DNA from: Deinococcus sp.
Lineage (GTDB): Bacteria > Deinococcota > Deinococci > Deinococcales > Deinococcaceae
Assembly: GCF_018260405.1 (NCBI RefSeq)
Contig: NZ_JAGLBG010000065.1
Location: 1 to 14,443 of the forward strand
Reading direction: 5' to 3'
Length of the DNA: 14,443 nt
The position numbers and the translations under genes are program-made. The notes under the pieces were generated by a model, which made no database searches, was not told the origin of the DNA, and saw only the letters and a list, made by a program, of their open reading frames with translations. Shown in pieces: positions 1-5,711 of the stretch (the first letter of the stretch is position 1; every line of letters starts with the position of its first letter).

Positions 1-1
1 A

Positions 2-220
2 TTGCGCGGCCAGGACATGCTCCGCAGCGTGTTCGACGATCTGCCGGGCATCGGGCAAAAGCGCAAGGACGCGCTGCTGGAACATTTCACTAGTCTCGAA
101 GACCTCGCCGCTGCCCCGGTCGAGCAGATCGCCGCCGTGCCGGGAATGACCACGCGGGCCGCCCAGAGCGTCAAAACCTTTTTGCAAGAGCGCGAGGCGA
201 ACCGGCAGCCGGTAACGTAA
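2..220 (+). CDS. uvrC: UvrABC excinuclease subunit C, C-terminal fragment
   Basis: This is the 3' end of a gene whose start lies left of the window; the first codon in view is an internal Leu codon. The last 72 residues form the tandem helix-hairpin-helix, or (HhH)2, domain of UvrC. The first hairpin is DLPGIGQKRKDALLEHF (residues about 13-29 of the visible part) and the second is VEQIAAVPGMTTRAAQSVKTFL (about 40-61). In UvrC this domain binds DNA at the bubble and is needed for the incision made in nucleotide excision repair by UvrABC, in the cytoplasm. Both hairpins have the expected glycines and the ORF ends a few residues after the second one, as is usual, so the gene appears intact at this end. 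The nuclease domains and promoter cannot be seen. A different (HhH)2 protein is possible in principle, but the wording and the terminal position fit UvrC best. Confidence 0.9.
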   Translation: MRGQDMLRSVFDDLPGIGQKRKDALLEHFTSLEDLAAAPVEQIAAVPGMTTRAAQSVKTFLQEREANRQPVT

Positions 221-349
221 CCATGAGTAAAGCCCCTCCGAGCTAAAGGGCAGTGGGCGGGGGCACTTGCGTTAGCCCTCCTGAGAAAGTCAGACATTCC
301 GGGCAAGCTCTAGAGGGACAGTGCAAAGTCACCTTATAGCCCCTGTGCG

Positions 350-400
350 TAGCCCCCGCTGCTGCGAAAGCTCTGCAAGTTCCACAAGGGGCGGGGGTTA
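350..400. other. Inverted repeat in the uvrC-peptidase intergenic region
   Basis: The 250-bp gap between uvrC and the next gene holds no convincing ORF. Bases 350-359 (TAGCCCCCGC) can pair with 391-400 (GCGGGGGTTA), giving 10 pairs with one G-T wobble and a 31-nt loop. A related G-run segment occurs near 256-278 (GGGCGGGGGC, then GTTAGCCC), so the motif is present about three times in two orientations. There is no T-run, so it is not a typical terminator. It could be a decayed small repeat or a structured leader upstream of the peptidase promoter. The long loop makes the pairing uncertain. Confidence 0.3.
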
Positions 401-457
401 GCGTTCGTATGCGCACTTGTGGAGCTGCGCCGCACAGAAGCCAAAACGCCGATCTGC

Positions 458-463
458 TACCCT
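458..463 (+). promoter_or_regulatory. -10 box for a leaderless peptidase transcript
   Basis: TACCCT matches the TANNNT -10 core and is preceded by TG at 455-456, an extended -10 form. Seven bases (GGCCGTT) separate it from the ATG at 471, so transcription should begin at or next to the start codon. There is no Shine-Dalgarno before the ATG, which fits a leaderless message. No good -35 is visible. Confidence 0.55.
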
Positions 464-470
464 GGCCGTT

Positions 471-1520
471 ATGTCCAGATTAGATCAGCTGCGCCGGGCC
501 ATGACCCGCGCCGGAATTGACGCGCTATGGGTCAGCGACCCGGCCAACGTGCGGGCGCTTTCCGGCTTTACCAGTCCAGAAGACGGCAAGGTACTGGTAA
601 CCGCCGACGGAGCCACGCTGTATACCGACGCCCGCTACACCGTACAGGCCCAGCAAGAGTCGGGCCTGCCACAAGTCATTGCGCGGCCCCCCGAAACGTA
701 CAGCCACGCGGCGGGAACGCTGGGCAGCGGGCGCATCGGCTTTGAGGCCGACAGCCTGACGGTGGCCGGGTTGCAGGAGCTGCAAAAACACTGGTCTGCC
801 GCCACGCTGGTGCCAGTGCATGGGCTGATTCAGGGTCTACGGGCCATCAAGAGTCAGGAGGAAATCGGGGCCATCCGCGCCGCGCAGAACCTCGCCGACC
901 GGACTTTCGAGGAGGTGAGGCCCCTGATCCGCGCCGGAGTGCGGGAACTGGATGTGGCCCTGGAAATCGAAGTGCGTCTGCGCCGGGCCGGAGCCGAGGC
1001 CGCTTTTGAAACCATCGTCGCCAGTGGCGTGCGCGGCGCGATGCCGCACGGATCGGCCTCCGCCAAAGTGATCGAGGAGGGCGACCTCGTGACGGTGGAT
1101 ATGGGGGCGCGGCTGGCAGGCTACAACTCGGACATGACCCGCACGGTGGCCATCGGTACGCCTAGCGCCGAGATGAGGCGTGTGTACGACGCCGTACTGG
1201 AAGCTGAGGAAGCCGCAATCCGCGCAGTGCGGCCCGGCCTGCGGGCAGCGGAGCTGGACCAGGTCGCCCGTGACGTGCTGGCCGGACACGGCCTGGCCGA
1301 GGCGTTCGCGCACTCGCTGGGACACGGCGTGGGCCTGGAAGTTCACGAGGCTCCGGGTCTGCGCGGCGTCAGTGAGGACGTGTTGCAACCAGGCATGATC
1401 ATCACCATCGAGCCGGGCGCCTACCTGCCGGGCATCGGTGGCGTGCGCATCGAAGACCTGCTGCTGGTCACTGAGGACGGCTATGAAATCCTCAGCCACG
1501 CCCCCAAAGAGCCAGTGTAA
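471..1520 (+). CDS. M24B family Xaa-Pro peptidase (dipeptidase/aminopeptidase)
   Basis: This 349-aa cytosolic metallopeptidase should cleave Xaa-Pro bonds in peptides. The N-terminal part (residues about 1-120) is the creatinase-type domain and the rest is the pita-bread catalytic fold. All five dinuclear metal ligands are in place: D210 and D221 (VTVDMG, YNSDMTRT), H285 (HSLGHGVGLEVHE), E314 (ITIEPG) and E328 (GGVRIEDL). The catalytic-site histidines H193 (MPHG) and H292 are also present. ATG 471 is preferred over a TTG at 417: translation from 471 begins MSRLDQLRRAM, as in this family, while the 18 residues before it look non-coding and span the -10 box. The length is that of the short PepQ/YpdF-type enzymes. 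Whether it acts as a dipeptidase or an aminopeptidase cannot be told from sequence, so no symbol is given. Confidence 0.93.
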   Translation: MSRLDQLRRAMTRAGIDALWVSDPANVRALSGFTSPEDGKVLVTADGATLYTDARYTVQAQQESGLPQVIARPPETYSHAAGTLGSGRIGFEADSLTVAGLQELQKHWSAATLVPVHGLIQGLRAIKSQEEIGAIRAAQNLADRTFEEVRPLIRAGVRELDVALEIEVRLRRAGAEAAFETIVASGVRGAMPHGSASAKVIEEGDLVTVDMGARLAGYNSDMTRTVAIGTPSAEMRRVYDAVLEAEEAAIRAVRPGLRAAELDQVARDVLAGHGLAEAFAHSLGHGVGLEVHEAPGLRGVSEDVLQPGMIITIEPGAYLPGIGGVRIEDLLLVTEDGYEILSHAPKEPV

Positions 1521-1660
1521 AAGCCACGGCCCTGGCCCTAGCCCTGCTGGCTCTACTGCTGGGAATACTTCTGCCCACGGCGGGGGCAACGCGGGCACAC
1601 AGTGCTCTTTTGACCATCCTTTTGCCGGGTGCAACGAGTGAAAAAAAGAGCAGGACGTAG
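1517..1660 (+). pseudogene. Possible remnant of a signal-peptide or membrane-peptide ORF
   Basis: Just past the peptidase stop, a frame reads VKATALALALLALLLG (1517 onward), then ILLPTAGATRAHSALL, and ends at a TAG at 1658-1660, about 47 residues in all. A short basic start, a long Leu/Ala core and an Ala-rich stretch make it look like a secretion signal. There is no ATG, GTG or TTG at its beginning: the frame opens on GTA, overlapping the peptidase GTG-TAA end. The last third lies inside the repeat element at 1603-1682. It may be the decayed start of an exported-protein gene once coupled to the peptidase, cut off by the repeat. It may also be chance. I do not recognise a family. Confidence 0.25.
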
Positions 1661-1682
1661 AATGAAAGGGGCGGCAGTGTTA
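1603..1682 (+). repeat. Intergenic repeat element, copy 1
   Basis: About 80 bp here match 4268-4349 closely in the same orientation, with roughly nine bases in ten identical and one 2-bp indel. The best block runs from TTTTGCCG through AACGAGTGAAAAA to GAGCAGGACGTAGAA, then GGGGCGGC. The element contains a perfect 9-bp inverted repeat, TGCTCTTTT (1603-1611) and AAAAGAGCA (1644-1652), with 32 bases between. A second, weaker stem is ATGAA (1662-1666) with TTCAT (1697-1701). It lies 82 bp past the peptidase stop and 80 bp before the ybjN start. Small non-coding repeat families are known in Deinococcus genomes; whether this belongs to a named one is not known to me. Confidence 0.85.
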
Positions 1683-1748
1683 GAATTGTTCGGGTCTTCA
1701 TCACACCGCAACGCCACCCCGAGGGGACGTGACCGGTTCATCATTATC

Positions 1749-1754
1749 AGGAGG
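1749..1754 (+). promoter_or_regulatory. Ribosome binding site of ybjN-like gene
   Basis: A full AGGAGG stands 7 nt before ATG 1762. It decides the start against an in-frame GTG at 1729, which would add 11 residues and would lie upstream of this site. Confidence 0.85.
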
Positions 1755-1761
1755 AAACAAT

Positions 1762-2223
1762 ATGGAAACTGCACTTTTAACGCTGGACACGCTCGCCAAG
1801 TACCTGAAAGACAAGGAAGTCCAGCTGGATCTGGAAGAAAACAACGGCCAGCGCTTTATTCGCATGGGCTGGCGCTTCGAGATGGGCGACGCCGCCGTGC
1901 TGGTGAGCGTCAACGACGGGCCGAACAACACTAGCCGCCTGGAAGTCACCTGCGTGACCCAGAAGACCTACCTTGATCGCCGCAATGAAGTCGCCATGCT
2001 GCTCAACGACCGCAACCGCGAACGCGCCTTTGCCCGCAGCATCGACGCCGAGGGCAACGTCTGGCTGGAATACGTAGGCTTTTACCCTACCCTGGCCGAA
2101 ATGCCCCAGGAAACCTTCGACACGCTGTTCGGCGGCGTGCTGATGCACTTCCAAGATGACTACGCCACGCTCGAAGGCTTCGTGCCTGCCAGCGGCCCCC
2201 AGCTTCAGCAGCCCCAGGCTTAA
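1762..2223 (+). CDS. YbjN-domain protein
   Basis: The 153-aa product resembles the YbjN family (bacterial sensory-transduction-regulator-like domain, with a fold related to type III secretion chaperones). Visible signs are the alternating beta pattern FIRMGWRFEMGDAAVLVSVND, followed by LEVTCVTQKTYLDRRNEVAMLLNDRNRE and a beta segment NVWLEYVGFYPTLAEMPQETFDTLFGGVL, which is the usual order for this fold. There is no signal peptide or membrane segment; it should be a small cytosolic protein. The last ten residues are Gln/Pro-rich. The family is thought to act through protein-protein contacts, and no enzymatic residues are apparent. It is a single-gene unit with a strong SD and its own terminator. 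The family call is from resemblance alone; the specific role is unknown. Confidence 0.75.
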   Translation: METALLTLDTLAKYLKDKEVQLDLEENNGQRFIRMGWRFEMGDAAVLVSVNDGPNNTSRLEVTCVTQKTYLDRRNEVAMLLNDRNRERAFARSIDAEGNVWLEYVGFYPTLAEMPQETFDTLFGGVLMHFQDDYATLEGFVPASGPQLQQPQA

Positions 2224-2230
2224 GGGAACG

Positions 2231-2256
2231 GGCGGACTCGGTTCCGCCTCTTCTTT
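2231..2256 (+). terminator. Rho-independent terminator of ybjN-like gene
   Basis: GGCGGA (2231-2236), a 6-nt loop and TCCGCC (2243-2248) form a perfect stem, followed by TCTTCTTT. It begins 7 bp after the stop codon. Confidence 0.75.
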
Positions 2257-2260
2257 AGCC

Positions 2261-2304
2261 ACTTAAGTGAATTATTTCACAATAAAACTAGTTCGTGAAA
2301 TTTC
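2261..2304. promoter_or_regulatory. AT-rich inverted-repeat cluster, candidate operator upstream of fadD
   Basis: In a locally AT-rich patch three nested inverted repeats occur: ACTTAAGT (2261-2268, self-complementary), GTGAA and TTCAC (2267-2271 and 2276-2280, 4 bp apart), and TTTCAC with GTGAAA (2275-2280 and 2295-2300, 14 bp apart). The half-site GTGAA/TTCAC therefore appears three times in about 35 bp, 80 bp upstream of the fadD -10. Fatty-acid degradation genes are often controlled by TetR- or GntR-type repressors with such sites, but no regulator is encoded nearby and the assignment is inference. Confidence 0.35.
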
Positions 2305-2379
2305 TGTTGCTTAGGTGTTGTACCGAGGCAGTGGCAGGCCTAGGTGCCCGACCGGAAGATGACGGGGCCGTCTCCTGTT

Positions 2380-2385
2380 TATACT
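2380..2385 (+). promoter_or_regulatory. -10 box of fadD promoter
   Basis: TATACT is one base from the TATAAT consensus. The nearest -35 candidate is ATGACG at 2359-2364 with a short 15-bp spacer. Transcription would start near 2392, giving a leader of about 58 nt to the fadD ATG. Confidence 0.5.
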
Positions 2386-2450
2386 GAGTGCAATTTCAAC
2401 ATGAATCGGTGGCCAGTCGTGGCCCCTACCAGACCGATTTAAAGGAGTTT

Positions 2451-4241
2451 ATGACGTCAGCTAACCTGCCCACCACCCCTGGTCACCTGCCCCGCCCGTG
2501 GACCGAGCACTACGAACAGACAGTGCCACAGGACTATATTCCGACCAACCGGACGCTTGTTCAGATGCTTCAGGACTCTGTCACGCGTTATCCGCGCCAC
2601 ACCGCCATGACCTTTATAGGCGGCGAAACGTCGTATCAGACCCTGCAAAACGACTCGCTGCGCCTGGCGGCGGCCCTTCAGAAAATGGGCGTGAAACCAG
2701 GTGACCGCGTTTCGGTCATGCTGCCCAACTGCCCGCAGTTCGTAACCTCATTTTTCGGCATCCTGAATGCCGGGGCACTGGTCGTCAACACCAGCCCGCT
2801 GTATACCGCGCACGAGCTGGAGCATCAGCTGATCAACTCCCAGAGCGAAACGCTGATCATTCTCGACACGTTCTACCCGCGCTACCTGGAAATCAAGGAC
2901 CGTGTGCCGGTCAAGCGCGTGCTGGTCACTGGAATTCAAGACGCGCTGCCTTTTCCCAAGAATGTGCTGTACCCGGTCAAGGCCCGCAAAGACGGCACCT
3001 GGGTCAAGGTGGACTACACTGACCGCGTGCTGCCCTACAAGGCGGTCATCAAGTCGCAGACGCCTTTTCCGCGCTCAGTTGAACTGCACCCCGACGACGT
3101 CGCCATGCTTCAGTACACCGGAGGAACGACCGGCGTGCCCAAAGGCGCGATGCTGACGCATAAAAACCTGGTCTCTAACTGCGAACAGGCCCGCATCTGG
3201 ATGAGCGACGTGCGCCAGGGCGAAGAAAAAACGATGGCCGCCATTCCTTTTTTCCACGTCTACGGCATGACCGTCGCCATGAATATTAGCATCCTGATCG
3301 GGGCCAATATGATCTTGGTGCCCGATGCCCGCGACCTAAAAATGGTGCTGGAAGAAATTCAGAAGTACAAAGTCACCCTGTTTCCCGGCGTGCCGACCCT
3401 GTACAACGCGATCAACAACAGCGACCTGACCCCGAATTACGACCTCAGCAGCATTCGCGCCTGTCTCAGCGGCAGCGCGTCCCTGATGCTAGAAACCGCC
3501 AACAAGTTCAAGTGGATTACCAAAGGGGCCAATCTGGTCGAAGGCTACGGCCTGACCGAGACCAGCCCGATCACCCATGTCAACCCGATCTTCGGTGAGC
3601 AGCAGGAGGGCAGCATCGGGCTTCCGCTGCCGGGCGTGGACGCGGTTATCATGCAAGACGACCAGACTCAGGCGGCCCAGGGCGAACCCGGCGAACTGTG
3701 GGTCAGCGGCCCTATGGTCATGAAAGGCTACTGGCAAAGCCCCGAGGAGACGGCCAAAGTACTGACCGAGGCTTTCGGACAGCTGTGGCTCAAGACTGGC
3801 GACATCGCCACGGTGGACGAACGCGGCTTTTTCCGGATCGTGGACCGCAAGAAAGACCTCATCATCAGCGGCGGGCACAATATCTATCCGCGTGAAGTCG
3901 AGGAAGTGCTGATGAAACACCCGGCGGTGCTCGAAGCCGCCGCCGTCGGTGTGCCCGATCTGTACCGGGGCGAAAGCGTTCATGCTGTGGTGGTTCTTAA
4001 ACCCGGCCAGAGCGTGACCGAGAAGGACATCCGCGACTTTTGCCGCACGGAACTGAGTCCGTATAAAGTGCCGCGCACCGTGGAATTCCGGGACGTGCTG
4101 CCTAAAACAGCCGTTTTGAAAATTCTGCGCCGTCAACTGGCCCAAGAAGCCAGTGAAAGATTTGCCGCGGCCCACGCCGAAGCGCTCGCCAAAGAGACCC
4201 TGGCCGGGCCACCTGCCGTGGGCGAAACGCCAAGCGCCTGA
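2451..4241 (+). CDS. fadD: Long-chain fatty acid-CoA ligase (acyl-CoA synthetase)
   Basis: This 596-aa ANL-superfamily enzyme activates fatty acids to acyl-AMP and then acyl-CoA, feeding beta-oxidation or lipid synthesis; it should be cytosolic or membrane-associated. The core motifs are in order: the P-loop YTGGTTGVPKG (residues 222-232), the adenine-binding GYGLTETSP (365-373), GELWVSGP and MKGYW (414-428), KTGD (448-451), DRKKDLIISGGHNIYPREVEEVL (465-487, including the fatty-acyl synthetase signature), and the C-terminal lysine segment PKTAVLKILRR (551-561). In the last motif the usual Gly before the catalytic Lys (K557) is replaced by Leu. ATG 2451 has AAAGGAG at 2441-2447, only 3 nt away; a GTG at 2388 in frame lies next to the -10 and is unlikely. 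The tail after 570 is Ala/Glu-rich. Substrate chain length is inferred from resemblance. Confidence 0.93.
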   Translation: MTSANLPTTPGHLPRPWTEHYEQTVPQDYIPTNRTLVQMLQDSVTRYPRHTAMTFIGGETSYQTLQNDSLRLAAALQKMGVKPGDRVSVMLPNCPQFVTSFFGILNAGALVVNTSPLYTAHELEHQLINSQSETLIILDTFYPRYLEIKDRVPVKRVLVTGIQDALPFPKNVLYPVKARKDGTWVKVDYTDRVLPYKAVIKSQTPFPRSVELHPDDVAMLQYTGGTTGVPKGAMLTHKNLVSNCEQARIWMSDVRQGEEKTMAAIPFFHVYGMTVAMNISILIGANMILVPDARDLKMVLEEIQKYKVTLFPGVPTLYNAINNSDLTPNYDLSSIRACLSGSASLMLETANKFKWITKGANLVEGYGLTETSPITHVNPIFGEQQEGSIGLPLPGVDAVIMQDDQTQAAQGEPGELWVSGPMVMKGYWQSPEETAKVLTEAFGQLWLKTGDIATVDERGFFRIVDRKKDLIISGGHNIYPREVEEVLMKHPAVLEAAAVGVPDLYRGESVHAVVVLKPGQSVTEKDIRDFCRTELSPYKVPRTVEFRDVLPKTAVLKILRRQLAQEASERFAAAHAEALAKETLAGPPAVGETPSA

Positions 4242-4243
4242 AG

Positions 4244-4290
4244 AAAGAGCATTTTGCAAAAAGATGGTGCTCTTTTTATCATCTTTTTGC
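4244..4290 (+). terminator. Terminator-like stacked inverted repeats after fadD
   Basis: AAAGAGCA (4244-4251) pairs with TGCTCTTT (4268-4275), followed by more T, which resembles an intrinsic terminator with a 16-nt loop. Overlapping it is a perfect 11-bp inverted repeat, GCAAAAAGATG (4256-4266) with CATCTTTTTGC (4280-4290), 13 bp apart. The two stems exclude one another. The stems are AT-rich for this genome, so terminator strength is uncertain. The right arms belong to the repeat element at 4268. Confidence 0.5.
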
Positions 4291-4349
4291 CGAGTGGAAC
4301 GAGTGAAAAAGAAAGAGCAGGACGTAGAACGATGGGGGCGGCGGTGTTT
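4268..4349 (+). repeat. Intergenic repeat element, copy 2
   Basis: This is the second copy of the element at 1603-1682, in the same orientation and again just downstream of a gene (27 bp after fadD). TGCTCTTT (4268-4275) and AAAGAGCA (4312-4319) repeat the terminal inverted repeat of copy 1. The middle has CGAGTG twice, separated by GAA (4291-4305). A further stem, ATGGGG (4332-4337) with CCCCAT (4359-4364), extends past the conserved part. The sequence left of 4268 holds an inverted partial copy (GCAAAAAGATGG) that copy 1 lacks. Confidence 0.85.
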
Positions 4350-4469
4350 TTCCGACGTCCCCATGATTCGGAGAACTGCTCTAAGGGGCGTAGACTGCAC
4401 GCCCGCTGCCCAGCTCACAAGTCACAGAGACTGGCGCCAGAAGTTGATGCGCTCAAGGGAATGCCGCGC

Positions 4470-4475
4470 TACCCT
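4470..4475 (+). promoter_or_regulatory. -10 box for a leaderless transcript of the 144-aa gene
   Basis: TACCCT, the same hexamer as at 458-463, lies 6 nt before ATG 4482. No Shine-Dalgarno precedes the ATG. A TTGATG at 4444-4449 is 20 bp upstream, longer than a usual spacer. Confidence 0.5.
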
Positions 4476-4481
4476 GAAGCC

Positions 4482-4916
4482 ATGACCAATGGCCCCACGC
4501 CCACGCCTCCGCCACGCAACGAGGCAGAACACGCCCGTAAGCTGGCCCTGGCGATCCTGAGTACCCTGGAAAAGAAAGGGCTGCTGACCGAGCTTGACGT
4601 CGATACGATTTTGCACGCGGCTTACCGCTCGGCCAGTGCTGCTCCACAGGTTCCTGAAACCCCACAACCCGACCCCTCACAACCTGCCACTTCAGCACCT
4701 GCTAATCCGGCACCTCCGCCTGGCCCGGCAGCCCTAGGCACGCGCTGGGTTCAGGCTTCAGTTACGGACACCGCAGGAAGTGTGACTCCAGACCGTACAA
4801 GCGTTGACCACACGGTCGCCGCGCCAGCCCCTGCTGAACCAGCCGCCCAGGCCGCAGCACCACAGGCTGAGAAACCGAGTCTCAAACCTATGGTGATCGA
4901 CTTTACGCTGGACTGA
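4482..4916 (+). CDS. Unrecognised 144-aa protein with helix, Pro/Ala linker and C-terminal tip
   Basis: I do not recognise a family. Residues 13-50 (EAEHARKLALAILSTLEKKGLLTELDVDTILHAA) are a clear amphipathic two-helix segment. Residues 51-132 are mostly Pro, Ala, Gln and Thr and look disordered, with one more ordered island at 85-100 (LGTRWVQASV). The last 14 residues (KPSLKPMVIDFTLD) turn hydrophobic and acidic and may form a short binding motif. No signal peptide or membrane helix is present. ATG 4482 is chosen because it sits 6 nt after a -10 box and because the 76 residues in frame before it come from the repeat element and read as non-coding. It is a single-gene unit closed by a strong terminator. 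The layout (folded N-terminus, flexible linker, short tip) suggests an adaptor role, which is inference. Confidence 0.7.
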   Translation: MTNGPTPTPPPRNEAEHARKLALAILSTLEKKGLLTELDVDTILHAAYRSASAAPQVPETPQPDPSQPATSAPANPAPPPGPAALGTRWVQASVTDTAGSVTPDRTSVDHTVAAPAPAEPAAQAAAPQAEKPSLKPMVIDFTLD

Positions 4917-4933
4917 AACGCCGCAAAGCTTGC

Positions 4934-4964
4934 ACGTCCCCCCTGGTAGGCGGGGACGTTTTTT
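4934..4964 (+). terminator. Rho-independent terminator of the 144-aa gene
   Basis: ACGTCCCC (4934-4941) and GGGGACGT (4952-4959) make a perfect 8-bp stem with a 10-nt loop, running into TTTTTT (4959-4964). Confidence 0.9.
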
Positions 4965-5038
4965 GTGTCGCTGCGGCTCGGGCCACCGAAATGACCCGCT
5001 GGCGCTTCCCCGTGCCAATTTAGAAAGGGTTCGTTCTT

Positions 5039-5044
5039 TAAACT
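5039..5044 (+). promoter_or_regulatory. -10 box for a leaderless TmrB-like transcript
   Basis: TAAACT fits TANNNT and lies 6 nt before ATG 5051. No SD is present next to the start. No clear -35. Confidence 0.5.
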
Positions 5045-5050
5045 GCTGAT

Positions 5051-5629
5051 ATGCGTACCCCTATCATCTGGATTAATGGCCCTTTTGGCATCGCCAAAGC
5101 GACCGTTGCACGTGCCCTGAACGAACGCCTTCCTGGCAGCTTTCTATTCGACCCCGAAGAAATGGGCACGGCCCTCAAGAAACTGACCCCCAAATTCACT
5201 GGCTCGTCACAGGAACACCCGATGTGGATTCCGCTGATGCTCGACGCCCTGCAATACGCTTCTAAGGAAGCCGACGGCCCCCTGATCGTTCCGGTGACCA
5301 TTGCCGACGTGGCCCGGCACCGCCGCCTCATGAGCGGCCTGAAAGACCGAGGCATGACCGTGCACCACTTCACGCTGCTGCCCCCCTCGGAAGTCGTGCA
5401 GGCCGGGCTGCGTAAACAGAGCGACGCCAACATGACGTCGTGGGACCACAGCGAGGTTGAGCAGCGGATGGCCGACTTTCACAGCGAGCAGTTCGCCACC
5501 CACATCAGCACGGGCGACCAGCAGCCGCATACCATTGCCGAGCAGATTGGGCAGCACGTGGGCCTGAACCTGCGCCCACCACCCAGCGACCCCCTGCGCT
5601 GGCTCAAGGCGCTCGGGGGCCGCCGCTAA
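5051..5629 (+). CDS. TmrB-like P-loop protein with degenerate Walker A
   Basis: The 192-aa product begins MRTPIIWINGPFG, matching the opening of small TmrB-like P-loop ATPases (tunicamycin-resistance protein family), whose typical start is IIWINGAFGSGKT. The following LNERLPGSFLFDPEEMG also fits. The family resembles nucleoside/shikimate-kinase-like P-loop folds and is cytosolic. Here the Walker A reads GPFGIAKA (residues 10-17): the invariant lysine K16 is kept, but the Gly before it is Ala and the Mg-binding Ser/Thr after it is Ala, with a Thr one place later (T18). Other regions that read as core strands are DGPLIVPVTIAD (near 76-87) and MTVHHFTLLPP. The C-terminus ends in a basic segment (LRWLKALGGRR). 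Nucleotide binding is plausible but normal ATP hydrolysis is doubtful. TmrB-like function against tunicamycin is not implied. Confidence 0.72.
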   Translation: MRTPIIWINGPFGIAKATVARALNERLPGSFLFDPEEMGTALKKLTPKFTGSSQEHPMWIPLMLDALQYASKEADGPLIVPVTIADVARHRRLMSGLKDRGMTVHHFTLLPPSEVVQAGLRKQSDANMTSWDHSEVEQRMADFHSEQFATHISTGDQQPHTIAEQIGQHVGLNLRPPPSDPLRWLKALGGRR

Positions 5630-5696
5630 AGCACACGGGGAGGGTGGGCAACGCCGGACTGTCACCGGAAACCCATCCATTTTTCGCCTCCTGCCT

Positions 5697-5702
5697 TATG
5701 AT
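5697..5702 (+). promoter_or_regulatory. -10 box of response regulator-PBP operon
   Basis: TATGAT (two bases from TATAAT) lies 9 nt before ATG 5712, so the message would be leaderless or have only a few untranslated bases. No SD is seen. Confidence 0.5.
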
Positions 5703-5711
5703 CTTTAGTAT

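Noticed and set aside
221..470. Radiation/desiccation response motif near uvrC
   Set aside because: I looked for the palindromic TTATGTCATTGACATAA-type site in this gap and saw none; the uvrC promoter itself is outside the window.
837..1634. 265-codon open frame on the - strand opposite the peptidase gene
   Set aside because: It mirrors a well-supported metallopeptidase and its translation (His/Gln/Arg-rich, no motif) is typical of an antisense shadow in GC-rich DNA.
4381..4404. GGGCGT and ACGCCC inverted repeat before the 144-aa gene
   Set aside because: Six-base arms 7 bp apart are common by chance in GC-rich DNA; no T-run or repeat elsewhere supports it.
3489..4418. 309-codon open frame on the - strand opposite the 3' half of fadD
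   Set aside because: It is the shadow of fadD plus the repeat element; no family motif and no start signals.
4254..4481. In-frame upstream extension of the 144-aa gene
   Set aside because: It would translate the repeat element and lies upstream of the -10 box; the real start is ATG 4482.
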